Part shown: piece after piece, positions 1 to 7,456 of the stretch
Layout of the letters: each line of letters starts with the position of its first letter
How positions within the stretch are numbered: position 1 is the stretch's first letter
Source: Candidatus Curtissbacteria bacterium
GTDB taxonomy: Bacteria > Patescibacteriota > Microgenomatia > Curtissbacterales > GWA2-41-24
Assembly (NCBI GenBank): GCA_030688205.1
Contig: JAUYIQ010000034.1
Coordinates: 1 to 8,816, forward strand
Direction: 5' to 3'
Length of the DNA stretch: 8,816 nt
Program-made: the position numbers and the translations under genes
The notes under the pieces: model-generated
Seen by the model: only the letters and a program-made list of their open reading frames with translations
Databases searched by the model: none
Told to the model about the DNA's origin: nothing

Positions 1-894
1 AAGATCATCGTAAGTCTCCTTTTTACCACTCTCATAATTGTGTCCGCATACCTGCTATGGCAAAGGCAACCGAAAGGACAATTGCCGGGAAAACCGGATA
101 TTGAGCCTGCAACGCAGGAAGCTGAAAGCGACAATACTCCAAAGCTTATCGATAGTCCAAAAAATAATTCAATATCGTCCTCGACAAACATTAAGTTTTC
201 AGGGCAATCTCTGCCCAATACTTTCTTTTCGATTTACACCAACGACGTGTATGTCATTTTAAAAACAGATGACTTGGGAAAATTTGAAAAAGAACTTTCA
301 GTACCCGCCGGTTTGCAATTTATTCGCGCCCAGTCTTTCAATGGCGACCTCACACCGGATAAAAATCAGGATTTAACCATGTTTATTTCCGGAAATCAAA
401 ATGGCGATGAGGTCCAGGCAGGAGTTGTCAAAACAATTTTTGATACTGTCATAACAATTGCCACCGGCACAGCCGATAAAGACATTAAAACCACCAAATC
501 AACGCAGTTTACAACGCCAAAAGACGAAGAGGTGGAAGCGACAACAACAGCCGAAGACCTGGTAAGGGTTGGAGATTTTATAATTGCCATCGGCAGCTCA
601 AAAAATAACAAAAATCTCGATGCCAAAAGCATAGAAATAATAAGAGGAACCACGCCTCACAACAGCGAACGTTTAGTCTCAGTCAAAATTTTAGGCCCGG
701 TTGCCAAAAACAGTTTCTCAGCTGCAAATATTGCCGACAGCCAAAACATTCAATTTGCCTTGGACAACAACTCCACTATTACAAAAGAGGACAAAAGCAC
801 AACGACAAAAGAAATTACAAAAGACAAAAGAGGTTTTATTTTCTACCACATAGAAGGTGATAAAAATATTGTAGACACAATCCGCCTAATATAA
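1..894 (+). CDS. Membrane-anchored surface protein of unknown function, 5' end outside window
   Basis: The frame is open from base 1, so the true start lies upstream. The GTG at 40 is an internal candidate only, because the codons before it continue a hydrophobic helix. Window residues 2-20 form a membrane segment, followed by a polar Pro/Ser/Asn-rich linker (about 21-62). Residues about 63-115 (FSGQSLPNTFFSIYTND, then KTDDLGKFEKELSVPAG) resemble the Ig-like beta-sandwich folds seen in carboxypeptidase-regulatory-like and adhesion proteins. Residues about 141-213, with a Val/Thr-rich strand region and then DLVRVGDFIIAIG and LDAKSIEII, resemble DUF5666-like OB-fold repeats; the last 70 residues may be a degenerate second copy. 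Most of the chain is probably extracytoplasmic and tethered by the N-terminal helix. The stop codon overlaps a TATAAT sequence just before hisS. The domain names are pattern matches by eye; the function is unknown. Confidence 0.75.
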   Translation, partial: KIIVSLLFTTLIIVSAYLLWQRQPKGQLPGKPDIEPATQEAESDNTPKLIDSPKNNSISSSTNIKFSGQSLPNTFFSIYTNDVYVILKTDDLGKFEKELSVPAGLQFIRAQSFNGDLTPDKNQDLTMFISGNQNGDEVQAGVVKTIFDTVITIATGTADKDIKTTKSTQFTTPKDEEVEATTTAEDLVRVGDFIIAIGSSKNNKNLDAKSIEIIRGTTPHNSERLVSVKILGPVAKNSFSAANIADSQNIQFALDNNSTITKEDKSTTTKEITKDKRGFIFYHIEGDKNIVDTIRLI

Positions 895-905
895 TCTGAT
901 ACAAT
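890..905 (+). promoter_or_regulatory. Candidate extended -10 promoter of hisS
   Basis: TATAAT at 890-895 overlaps the stop codon of the upstream gene. It is followed by TGATACAAT at 897-905, an extended -10 form (TG, one base, then hexamer). The hisS ATG begins at 915, only 9 bases after the second hexamer, so transcription from it would start about 2-3 bases before the start codon. There is no Shine-Dalgarno sequence between the hexamer and the ATG. I see no good -35 at 16-18 bp spacing, which is usual for extended -10 promoters. The same TGATAnAAT arrangement precedes rpmE. Confidence 0.5.
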
Positions 906-914
906 TAAATCACC

Positions 915-1880
915 ATGCAAAAAGCGCCACCGACCCCAAAAGGTTTTCGTGACATCCTGCCGGACACTGCCAAAAAACGCCGCGAAGTAATTAATATTAT
1001 CGCCGGTGTTTTGCAAGAAGCTGGCTTTGTTCCATTGGAAACTCCGACTATCGAGTTTGCAGAAACGCTGACTGGCAAATATGGTGAGGAAGAAAAACTA
1101 ATCTATAAATTCAAAGACCGCGGAGACCGAAGCCTGGCTCTGCGCTACGATCTGACTGTTCCCCTAGCCCGCTTTATTGCAAACAATCAAAATCTTTTGA
1201 AACCATCTTTTTCCCGTTACCAGATTGGTCAGGTTTTCAGAGGCGAGAATCCTCAACACGGAAGGTATCGGGAGTTTACCCAATTCGATTTTGACACAGT
1301 CGGCTCAAATAATTTTGAAGACGATGCAAAAATAATAGCCACTGCTATAAACTGCATTAGAAAAGTCGGCTTAAAAGAAGCAACCCTCCTAATTAACGAC
1401 AGGGCAAATTTTGCCGAGACCCCGGTTGAAGTAATTCGGGCAGTTGACAAGCTACACAAAATCGGAGAAGAGCAAGTCAAAGAAGAATTAAAATCACAAA
1501 ACATGGCCCACGATGACATTGAAAACCACCTTTTCAAAATTAAAAATTCAAAACCAACGGAAAATCTTCTAAAAATATTTGAACTGCTTGAATCAAAACA
1601 CTCACTCAAAACTGATGTGGATTTCACCTTCGACCCAACTCTTGCCCGCGGGCTGGATTACTACACAGGAGCTATTTTTGAAATGAAACCTTCAAAAGAT
1701 CCCGCAGCCCTAACAATCGGTTCCGGTGGAAGGTACGATAATCTTATTGGCATGTTTGTTTACCCCGACAAAGGAGGGGGCCAAAAACAAATCCCCGCAG
1801 TCGGTTTTTCCTTCGGCATCGACCGTCTAATCGAAACCCTCTCAGGGAGCATCCTTGATCACGGATATCTTTGCACTTGA
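915..1880 (+). CDS. hisS: Histidyl-tRNA synthetase, catalytic domain only (no anticodon-binding domain)
   Basis: Class II aminoacyl-tRNA synthetase that charges tRNA-His with histidine in the cytoplasm. The family start PxGxRDILP is at residues 6-16. RYDLTVPLARF (77-87) belongs to the catalytic core. Motif 2 runs from FRGENPQHGRYREF into TQFDFDTVG (108-130), the histidine-specific RGLDYYTG is at 245-252, GSGGRYDNL at 269-277, and motif 3 is GFSFGIDRL (297-305). The RGLDYYTG block argues for a true HisRS over the HisZ paralogue. The protein is 321 aa against about 420 for most bacterial HisRS. It ends about 16 residues past motif 3 with no family likeness in its last 11 residues, so the C-terminal anticodon-binding domain (about 90 aa) is absent. 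The next gene starts 20 bp later, so the domain is not hidden in another frame. ATG 915 is chosen by family alignment. Confidence 0.93.
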   Translation: MQKAPPTPKGFRDILPDTAKKRREVINIIAGVLQEAGFVPLETPTIEFAETLTGKYGEEEKLIYKFKDRGDRSLALRYDLTVPLARFIANNQNLLKPSFSRYQIGQVFRGENPQHGRYREFTQFDFDTVGSNNFEDDAKIIATAINCIRKVGLKEATLLINDRANFAETPVEVIRAVDKLHKIGEEQVKEELKSQNMAHDDIENHLFKIKNSKPTENLLKIFELLESKHSLKTDVDFTFDPTLARGLDYYTGAIFEMKPSKDPAALTIGSGGRYDNLIGMFVYPDKGGGQKQIPAVGFSFGIDRLIETLSGSILDHGYLCT

Positions 1881-1900
1881 AATACCATTATCTAATACAA

Positions 1901-3058
1901 ATGGCGGTCGAAGCCCTTAAAGTAATCCCTGGTCCAAAAATAGAACAGCCACAACCTCAGAACAGATTCGGCGTATGGGCTGGCCAGCGCAGTAATCTGA
2001 GTCGACTAACTTCAGAATACTCCCCGTCTCTGGATCTATACATGCAAAACCTGCCAAACGCCTATTCCTCAAGCGAATCGGAACAACGGTTAAAATTACT
2101 GAAAAAAGCCCGTTTTGCATATGCACTGTTAAAAATTATCGATCAAAAAAACCCGATTCTTGCCAAATATGAAAGTCTAAACGGCCCAACCGTCTTCACC
2201 AATCGAATCGACAAAGAAAAAGAATCCGAATCGTATCAGGCGTTCGAAAATATGCAACAAAAATGGGTTGCTCGAATCGAAAGAAAATTCCAAGAAAAAA
2301 GCCGTCCAGCCAAAGAGCTAACCAGGCAAAAATTAACAGCAGAAATAATAAAGGGGAAGGAAATATTTGATGATCTTATTACCCATAATCTCCGTCTGGT
2401 TATTGCAATAAACAGAGACGTATTCGGCCAGTCTACAATGCCGATTCCTGACAGACTCCAGGAAGGGAATATCGGCCTGATAAAAGCTCTAAGAAAATTT
2501 GACCCAAGGCTTGGCTTTAAATTTTCAACGTACGCATTCTGGAACATAAAACAGGCAATAAAACGTGCAATTGAAAATAAAGAGGGAATAATCAGACTCC
2601 CAATACATCTGGCAAAACCTGCATACCACATCGAATCTACCCGAAAAAAACTGCTAAAAGCGCTGGAAAGACATCCGTCAATAGCAGAAGTCGCAGAAGC
2701 AACAGACAAAAAACCAGAACTAGTTAGCATAATAATAAGAAGCAAATATATCCTTTCCCTTAACCAACCTGCTCGAAACCTAACAGAATTGGGCGATTCG
2801 GTTTCCACCGAAGAAAATCCGACCGAAAGACTGGCGCTGAAAACACTCCAGGCACAATCTGTACAAAAAATGCTTTTAACACTCGACCCAAGATCAAGAC
2901 TGATAATTGCGGAGTACTTTGGTCTTGGTGACACAAAACCGAAAACGCTGAAAGAAATCGCAAGAAAGCACGGCTTATCAGAAGTAAGAATCGGCCAATT
3001 GAAAAAACGGGCTATCCTCCAACTCCAAGGTACTCACGCACAAAGCTTATCCGACTAG
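1901..3058 (+). CDS. Divergent sigma-70 family RNA polymerase sigma factor
   Basis: Initiation factor that directs RNA polymerase to promoters. Start ATG 1901 (385 aa) is preferred; an in-frame TTG at 1871 would overlap the hisS end and add 10 unlikely residues. Residues about 40-70 (LDLYMQNLP, then ESEQRLKLLKKA) look like region 1.2. About 75-145 is a basic, poorly conserved stretch. Region 2 follows: NLRLVIAINRDVFGQ, DRLQEGNIGLIKALRKFDP and GFKFSTYAFWNIKQAIKRAI (about 163-224). A region 3-like segment (about 240-310) includes HPSIAEVAEAT, SLNQPARNLTELGDSVS and EENPTERL. Region 4 is about 326-378, with a helix-turn-helix at TLKEIARKHGLSEVRIGQL. Several DNA-reading positions differ from RpoD (see findings). 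It lies 20 bp after hisS on the same strand and is probably co-transcribed. It could be the main sigma of a divergent lineage or a second, specialised one; the gene symbol is therefore left empty. Confidence 0.9.
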   Translation: MAVEALKVIPGPKIEQPQPQNRFGVWAGQRSNLSRLTSEYSPSLDLYMQNLPNAYSSSESEQRLKLLKKARFAYALLKIIDQKNPILAKYESLNGPTVFTNRIDKEKESESYQAFENMQQKWVARIERKFQEKSRPAKELTRQKLTAEIIKGKEIFDDLITHNLRLVIAINRDVFGQSTMPIPDRLQEGNIGLIKALRKFDPRLGFKFSTYAFWNIKQAIKRAIENKEGIIRLPIHLAKPAYHIESTRKKLLKALERHPSIAEVAEATDKKPELVSIIIRSKYILSLNQPARNLTELGDSVSTEENPTERLALKTLQAQSVQKMLLTLDPRSRLIIAEYFGLGDTKPKTLKEIARKHGLSEVRIGQLKKRAILQLQGTHAQSLSD

Positions 3059-3088
3059 ACGCAAACGCACTGTTGCACTCGCCCGAGA

Positions 3089-3117
3089 TTGATCAAAACC
3101 TACCTAAATGATAAAAT
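3089..3117 (+). promoter_or_regulatory. Promoter of rpmE, predicted leaderless
   Basis: TTGATC at 3089-3094, a 17-base spacer, then TAAAAT at 3112-3117 with an extended -10 TG at 3109-3110. Both elements and the spacing fit a housekeeping sigma-70 promoter. Only 7 bases separate the -10 from the rpmE ATG at 3125, so the predicted transcript starts at or within a base or two of the start codon, with no room for a ribosome binding site. This is the best promoter in the window. Confidence 0.65.
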
Positions 3118-3124
3118 ACAGTCC

Positions 3125-3436
3125 ATGAAGCAAGATATACATCCGCAATATTTCGACGACTGCAAGGTAAATTGTGCATGCGGCAACACGTTCACAACCG
3201 GAGCAACAGTGCCGGAAATACGTGTCGATGTTTGTAATAAATGTCATCCGTTTTTTACCGGCGAAATGAAATTTGTAGACACTCTTGGAAAAGTAGAGAA
3301 ATTTGAACAATCGCGCAAAAAAGCGCAGGAAGTCAAAGCAACTAAACAGGCGGTCGCAAAAGAGCGCATTGAAAGAAAACGCCCGGATTCCCTTCGCGAA
3401 ATGCTTGATCTTGCCAAAAAGCAAGCATCCTCTTAG
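3125..3436 (+). CDS. rpmE: Large ribosomal subunit protein bL31, zinc type, with a basic C-terminal extension
   Basis: Protein of the 50S subunit that contributes to the bridge with the 30S subunit. The sequence opens with MKQDIHPQYF, a family hallmark, which fixes the start at ATG 3125 rather than the upstream in-frame ATG at 3089; that upstream codon lies inside the promoter. Cys17, Cys19, Cys37 and Cys40 (CACG and VCNKCHPFFTG) match the four zinc ligands of the C+ form; Cys13 is extra. Residues up to about 61 match normal bL31. The remaining 42 or so residues are rich in Lys, Arg and Gln and likely helical, making the protein 103 aa against about 70 in E. coli. Followed by an AT-rich 123-bp spacer and prfA, an rpmE-prfA order seen in many bacteria. 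Confidence 0.95.
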   Translation: MKQDIHPQYFDDCKVNCACGNTFTTGATVPEIRVDVCNKCHPFFTGEMKFVDTLGKVEKFEQSRKKAQEVKATKQAVAKERIERKRPDSLREMLDLAKKQASS

Positions 3437-3440
3437 CTTC

Positions 3441-3556
3441 GCAAAAATTTACAATTTACAATTATCAATTTTCATTGAATTTTCAATAAAATAATTTTCA
3501 AAATTGAAACATTGAAAAATTGATTGCAAATTAAAAATTGAAAATTAATAATATAA
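3441..3556. repeat. AT-rich dispersed repeat block between rpmE and prfA, with an inverted repeat
   Basis: Nearly the whole rpmE-prfA spacer consists of variants of AATTTTCAATT and its complement. CAATTTTCATTGAATTTT (3466-3483) recurs as an exact reverse complement at 7415-7432. AAAATTGAAAATTAATAAT (3534-3552) recurs exactly, in the same orientation, at 7426-7444. TTTCAAT (3481-3487) can pair with ATTGAAA (3503-3509) inside a longer imperfect inverted repeat reaching roughly 3466-3524, so the block could form an AT-rich stem-loop after rpmE. Low base complexity means some matches would occur by chance, but the exact 18- and 19-base copies suggest a shared origin. Confidence 0.6.
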
Positions 3557-3559
3557 AGA

Positions 3560-4480
3560 ATGAAAGATTATTTACAGAAACAAATTACCGAAATAGAACA
3601 GAAGATTAAAGACACACAAGATCTCATTGCTTCAGACCCGTCTATGGCAGATCTTGCAAATGAGGAAATTAACCAGCTTGAAACGCAAAAATCGGCTTTA
3701 GAAAAATCTCTGAATCCCCAAGTCGAAATCAGCAATGACCCTCTTGCGGATGGCAACTCTGCAATAGTCGAAATAAGAGCAGCAGCCGGCGGAGATGAAG
3801 CAGGACTCTTTGCTTCCGATTTACTACGCATGTATACCAAATATGCAACTTCTCAAAAGTGGAAGATCGAGGAAATCGATAAAAACGAGGGTGGTATTGG
3901 TAATTTAAAAGAAGTAATTATCAAACTCTCAGGACGTGACGTTTACAACAAACTTAAATGGGAATCTGGAGTACATAGAGTTCAACGAGTGCCAAAAACT
4001 GAAAGCTCAGGGAGAATTCATACATCAACTGCAACAGTTGCCGTGCTACCGGAAGTATCTCCTACCGAAGTCATCATAAGCCCCCAAGACATTGAGTTTG
4101 AAGCCTTCCGTTCCGGTGGCCACGGCGGTCAAAACGTAAACAAGGTTTCAACAGCCGTACGCCTTAAACATCTTCCAACAGGCTTGGTTGTAAAAGCGCA
4201 AACCGAAAGATTCCAAGCGCAAAATCGCGAAATAGCAATGCAAATTCTACGTGCCAAACTTTATCAGATGGAAGAAGATAGAAGAATGCAGGAAATCGGC
4301 GGTGCAAGATCTGTTCAACTTGGAACCGGTGACCGCAGTGAAAAAATCAGAACTTACAATTTCCCACAAGACCGTGTCACCGACCATCGCATCAACAAAT
4401 CATTCCACGACATTGAAGGCATTATGGATGGAAATTTAGATAAAGTTCTTCAAGCTCTTCACCAAGCAACCGAAAAGTAA
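3560..4480 (+). CDS. prfA: Peptide chain release factor 1 (RF1)
   Basis: Cytoplasmic factor that reads UAA and UAG in the ribosomal A site and triggers peptide release. Residues 1-50 form a shortened N-terminal coiled coil. AAAGGDEAGLFA (74-85) is a class I release factor signature. The codon-reading tripeptide is Pro145-Lys146-Thr147, a PxT motif, followed by ESSGRIHTSTATVAV; this is the RF1 type, not the SPF of RF2. The catalytic GGQ is at 189-191 within RSGGHGGQNVNKV. The protein is 306 aa against about 360 in E. coli; the shortening is in the N-terminal domain. TAATAT and TATAAA lie within 11 bases of the ATG and there is no strong Shine-Dalgarno site. The DedA gene starts directly after the stop codon. 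prmC, the methyltransferase for the GGQ glutamine that often follows prfA, is not here. Confidence 0.97.
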   Translation: MKDYLQKQITEIEQKIKDTQDLIASDPSMADLANEEINQLETQKSALEKSLNPQVEISNDPLADGNSAIVEIRAAAGGDEAGLFASDLLRMYTKYATSQKWKIEEIDKNEGGIGNLKEVIIKLSGRDVYNKLKWESGVHRVQRVPKTESSGRIHTSTATVAVLPEVSPTEVIISPQDIEFEAFRSGGHGGQNVNKVSTAVRLKHLPTGLVVKAQTERFQAQNREIAMQILRAKLYQMEEDRRMQEIGGARSVQLGTGDRSEKIRTYNFPQDRVTDHRINKSFHDIEGIMDGNLDKVLQALHQATEK

Positions 4481-5001
<521 letters not shown>

Positions 5002-5005
5002 ATTG

Positions 5006-6124
5006 CTACTCTGTTACCGCTTCCCCAAGCAATGCCGTCATATCAATAGTTTTACCGTCTCTCCAAACTCTAATCTTAATAGTTTCTCCTACTTTCTTCC
5101 CCCTTATTATCTGTACCAGTGAATTTTCTTCGGTAAGTTTTTGTTCATCAAGCTGAGTAATAATATCTCCAACCTTAACACCTGCGCTGTTAGCGCCTGA
5201 ACCCTTAACAACTTCCCTTACATATTCCCCTTCCGGCACCTCATTCAAAATGGCAACGTCGCGCGAAACGTGCGTATAACGAACTCCAAGTTGCGGTCTG
5301 GAGATTTTTCCGCCTGATTTTTGAAAATCATCAATAAGCTGTTTTGCAATATTAATCTTAATGGCAAAACCGATGTTTTCAGCAGAAGCAACTGCGCTGT
5401 TTATAGCAATTACCTGCCCACCGGTATTAACTAGCGGTCCACCGGAATTTCCCGGATTAATAGCAGCATCTGTCTGAACCAAATCATCAAGCCGTTCAGC
5501 AATTCCGGTAGTTGGATCAACCGGGGAAACTCCCCTACCCAAACCTGAAACAACACCGGTGGTTACTGTGTTTTGAAATCTCCCCAAAGCATTACCGATG
5601 GCAATTACTTTTTGCCCAACTTTCAAATGATCAGAGTCCCCTAGCTCCATCGGTGTTAAATCGGAAGCATCAATTCTCACTAGGGCCAAATCGTTGAAAG
5701 GGTCCAGATTTACCTTTTTTACTTCGTACTTTTTCTCACTACCATCTGCACCTTTCAAAATTGCAATATACTTTTCACCACTATTAGAAACTACGTGCTT
5801 ATTGGTCAGTATCAATCCATCTTTGGAAACGACAAAACCGGTTCCTATTCCGGATTCCTGACTCCCTTGTGACGAACCGAACGGATCGAAAATCTGTCGA
5901 TTTTCTACGGCTATTGAAACAACAGAAGGAGAAACTCGCTCTACAACATCAATAACCACCGACTCCTCGTCTACCACCCTTTGCTTTTCCGTTAGTCTGT
6001 CAACAACAGTAGAACCCTCAGGCAATTTCCCCAACATCTGAAGCACCGCAACCACACTAATTATCCAAAGCGCAACAACTACCAAAACAATAGTTAAAGC
6101 TTTTATCTTAAATTGATTAAACAT
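5006..6124 (-). CDS. HtrA/DegP-type serine protease, membrane-anchored, one PDZ domain
   Basis: Trypsin-fold protease and likely quality-control enzyme outside the cytoplasmic membrane. Counting from ATG 6124, a single membrane helix is at about 9-29. The S1C catalytic domain spans about 55-270 with all three triad residues: His110 (TNKHVV), Asp145 (NDLALVRI) and Ser227 (NPGNSGGPL). The strand before the triad Ser reads LVQTDAAINPG, as usual for HtrA. One PDZ domain is at about 275-365, starting RPQLGVRY, so it is HtrA/DegS-like in layout, not two-PDZ DegP. A GTG at 6127 directly before the ATG is an equally possible start. The gene begins a few bases after the Ctp stop on the same strand, so the two proteases are probably one transcript. 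The stop is 24 bp from that of the convergent DedA gene. No Shine-Dalgarno site. Confidence 0.95.
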   Translation of the reverse strand: MFNQFKIKALTIVLVVVALWIISVVAVLQMLGKLPEGSTVVDRLTEKQRVVDEESVVIDVVERVSPSVVSIAVENRQIFDPFGSSQGSQESGIGTGFVVSKDGLILTNKHVVSNSGEKYIAILKGADGSEKKYEVKKVNLDPFNDLALVRIDASDLTPMELGDSDHLKVGQKVIAIGNALGRFQNTVTTGVVSGLGRGVSPVDPTTGIAERLDDLVQTDAAINPGNSGGPLVNTGGQVIAINSAVASAENIGFAIKINIAKQLIDDFQKSGGKISRPQLGVRYTHVSRDVAILNEVPEGEYVREVVKGSGANSAGVKVGDIITQLDEQKLTEENSLVQIIRGKKVGETIKIRVWRDGKTIDMTALLGEAVTE

Positions 6125-6130
6125 CACAAA

Positions 6131-7381
6131 TTACCCGATGAGTTCCAAGGCTTTTTGCAGCTGGGGGTCATCTTCCAAACTACCATCTTCCGTATCCTCA
6201 ACTGTAACATCCGGATCAATCCCCACTCCGTGAATCGAATGACCATCCGGCGTTAGCCATTTTGCAACAGTAACGTGCAGACTGGAGCCACCAGTTAAAT
6301 CTAAGGGTTCCTGAACCGTACCTTTCCCGAATGTTTTTTCTCCCACGACTTTACCTCTTGCGTTATCTTGAATTGCGCCTGCAAAAATCTCCGCAGCAGA
6401 TGCACTTCCACCGTTCACCAAAACTACCATTGGCGTTTTCAAAAATGCACCTTTGTGATCTACAGAGAGCGAAGAGATTCTTCCGGCAGAATCTTGTTGC
6501 TTAACAATAACACCGCCTATAAATTCACTTGCAACGTGGATGCTCGAAGAAAGTAATCCACCTGGATTGTTACGCATGTCAACAATAATTGCGTCAACAT
6601 TTCGGCCTTTCACATCGCCTACAGCCTGATCCCATTCACTGTCTGTAGTATCGCCAAATCTGGAAACCTTAACTATTGCCACGTTTTTGGAATTTACCTT
6701 TCTATAATCTACTTCCACACTTTTAACTGTGATCTTAGCTCTCTCTACCTCAATCTCAAACGGCTTGTCCTCTCCTTCATGCTGCAGCAAGAGTTTAACT
6801 TTCGTCCCTGCTTGACCTCTAATAAGATCTACTGCCTCAGGCAGAGCTAAATCAAAGGTCTCTTTGTCTTCGATTTTTAAAATTAGATCTTTTGGCTTAA
6901 GCCCTACCCTCTGTGCCGGAGTGCCGGAAAGTGGCGCAATTACCACAAGTCGCCTGTCGCGGTTGAAACCTATCTGAATGCCAACACCTTCATAAGTTCC
7001 TGCCAACTCGCTTTTTACAGCTTCGTTTTGTTTAGGATCCAAAAACGCTGTATATGGGTCCCCCAACGAACGAACCATCCCGGAAATTGCACCATACAGC
7101 AGTTTATTGCCATCAATTGCACTTCTATCAATATATTTTTCAGGAATTTTGTCCAGCACTTCCCACATAAGGGTAAAGTCAATATTTGAATTTTTAGGAG
7201 TTTGATTTTGAATTGAAAGCTTGGGAATTGCACCGTTTCCAATAATCTCAACCTTCTTTTGGCCAACTGCAAACCCTATCAGAAAGAAAATGATTCCAAC
7301 TACTGCAAATTGAATGACAAAAGAAAATATTCCACCGGAGGATTTTGTAGGAATTTGCGAATTCTTATGAATAATGGGCAT
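6131..7381 (-). CDS. Carboxy-terminal processing protease (S41 family, Ctp/Prc-like)
   Basis: Serine-lysine dyad peptidase that cleaves near the C-termini of exported proteins. From ATG 7381 (416 aa; a TTG at 7393 would add 4 residues) there is a basic N-terminus, a membrane helix at about 19-39, an N-terminal helical region with LGDPYTAFLDP (about 106-116) and a PDZ domain (about 129-215) with GTYEGVGIQIG and SGTPAQRVGLKPKD. The S41 core (about 220-390) contains MRNNPGGLL, VNGGSASAAEIFAGAL-like sequence with catalytic Ser328, and EKTFGKGTVQ with Lys353, 25 residues apart as in Prc and CtpB. TPDGHSIHGVGIDPD near 377-391 is the usual family end. It lies downstream of rpsR across an AT-rich spacer and directly upstream of the HtrA gene, so both extracytoplasmic PDZ proteases are probably made together. 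No Shine-Dalgarno site. Confidence 0.96.
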   Translation of the reverse strand: MPIIHKNSQIPTKSSGGIFSFVIQFAVVGIIFFLIGFAVGQKKVEIIGNGAIPKLSIQNQTPKNSNIDFTLMWEVLDKIPEKYIDRSAIDGNKLLYGAISGMVRSLGDPYTAFLDPKQNEAVKSELAGTYEGVGIQIGFNRDRRLVVIAPLSGTPAQRVGLKPKDLILKIEDKETFDLALPEAVDLIRGQAGTKVKLLLQHEGEDKPFEIEVERAKITVKSVEVDYRKVNSKNVAIVKVSRFGDTTDSEWDQAVGDVKGRNVDAIIVDMRNNPGGLLSSSIHVASEFIGGVIVKQQDSAGRISSLSVDHKGAFLKTPMVVLVNGGSASAAEIFAGAIQDNARGKVVGEKTFGKGTVQEPLDLTGGSSLHVTVAKWLTPDGHSIHGVGIDPDVTVEDTEDGSLEDDPQLQKALELIG

Positions 7382-7456
7382 TCTTAAATTCAATAATTTA
7401 AATATTAATCATTAAAAATTCAATGAAAATTGAAAATTAATAATTGAAAATTGACC
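7382..7456. repeat. AT-rich dispersed repeat block between rpsR and the Ctp gene
   Basis: This 75-bp spacer shares exact sequence with the rpmE-prfA spacer: 7415-7432 is the reverse complement of 3466-3483 (18 of 18) and 7426-7444 equals 3534-3552 (19 of 19). It is built from AAAATTGAAAATT-type units. On the minus strand it would lie between rpsR and the Ctp start. No G/C-rich terminator hairpin is visible. A TTGAAT ... TAAATT pair upstream of the Ctp gene is too weak to call in such AT-rich sequence. Confidence 0.6.

Noticed and set aside
1253..1627. Open frame of 124 codons antisense to hisS
   Set aside because: It covers HisRS motif 2 and the insertion domain on the other strand, and its peptide has no recognisable features.
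1878..1895. Possible UGA recoding (as in some CPR groups) extending hisS
   Set aside because: Reading through TGA adds only a few codons before TAA and does not restore the anticodon domain; ssb ends DLPF then TGA, as expected with UGA as stop.
2236..2934. Open frame of 232 codons antisense to the sigma gene
   Set aside because: It is a shadow of the sigma reading frame: the peptide is rich in Ser, Ile and Phe with no family likeness, and the plus-strand frame has clear sigma motifs.
3059..3088. Rho-independent terminator after the sigma gene
   Set aside because: Only a 4-bp GCAA/TTGC pairing is visible and there is no T-run.
1855..3095. TTGATCA and TTGCACT near both ends of the sigma gene as insertion scars
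   Set aside because: Each is only seven bases, their order is swapped, and TTGATC at 3089 is explained by the rpmE promoter. There is no transposase or longer terminal repeat.
3089..3124. Upstream in-frame ATG for rpmE
   Set aside because: bL31 proteins begin MKxDIHP, which is at 3125; the 12 extra codons lie within the promoter.
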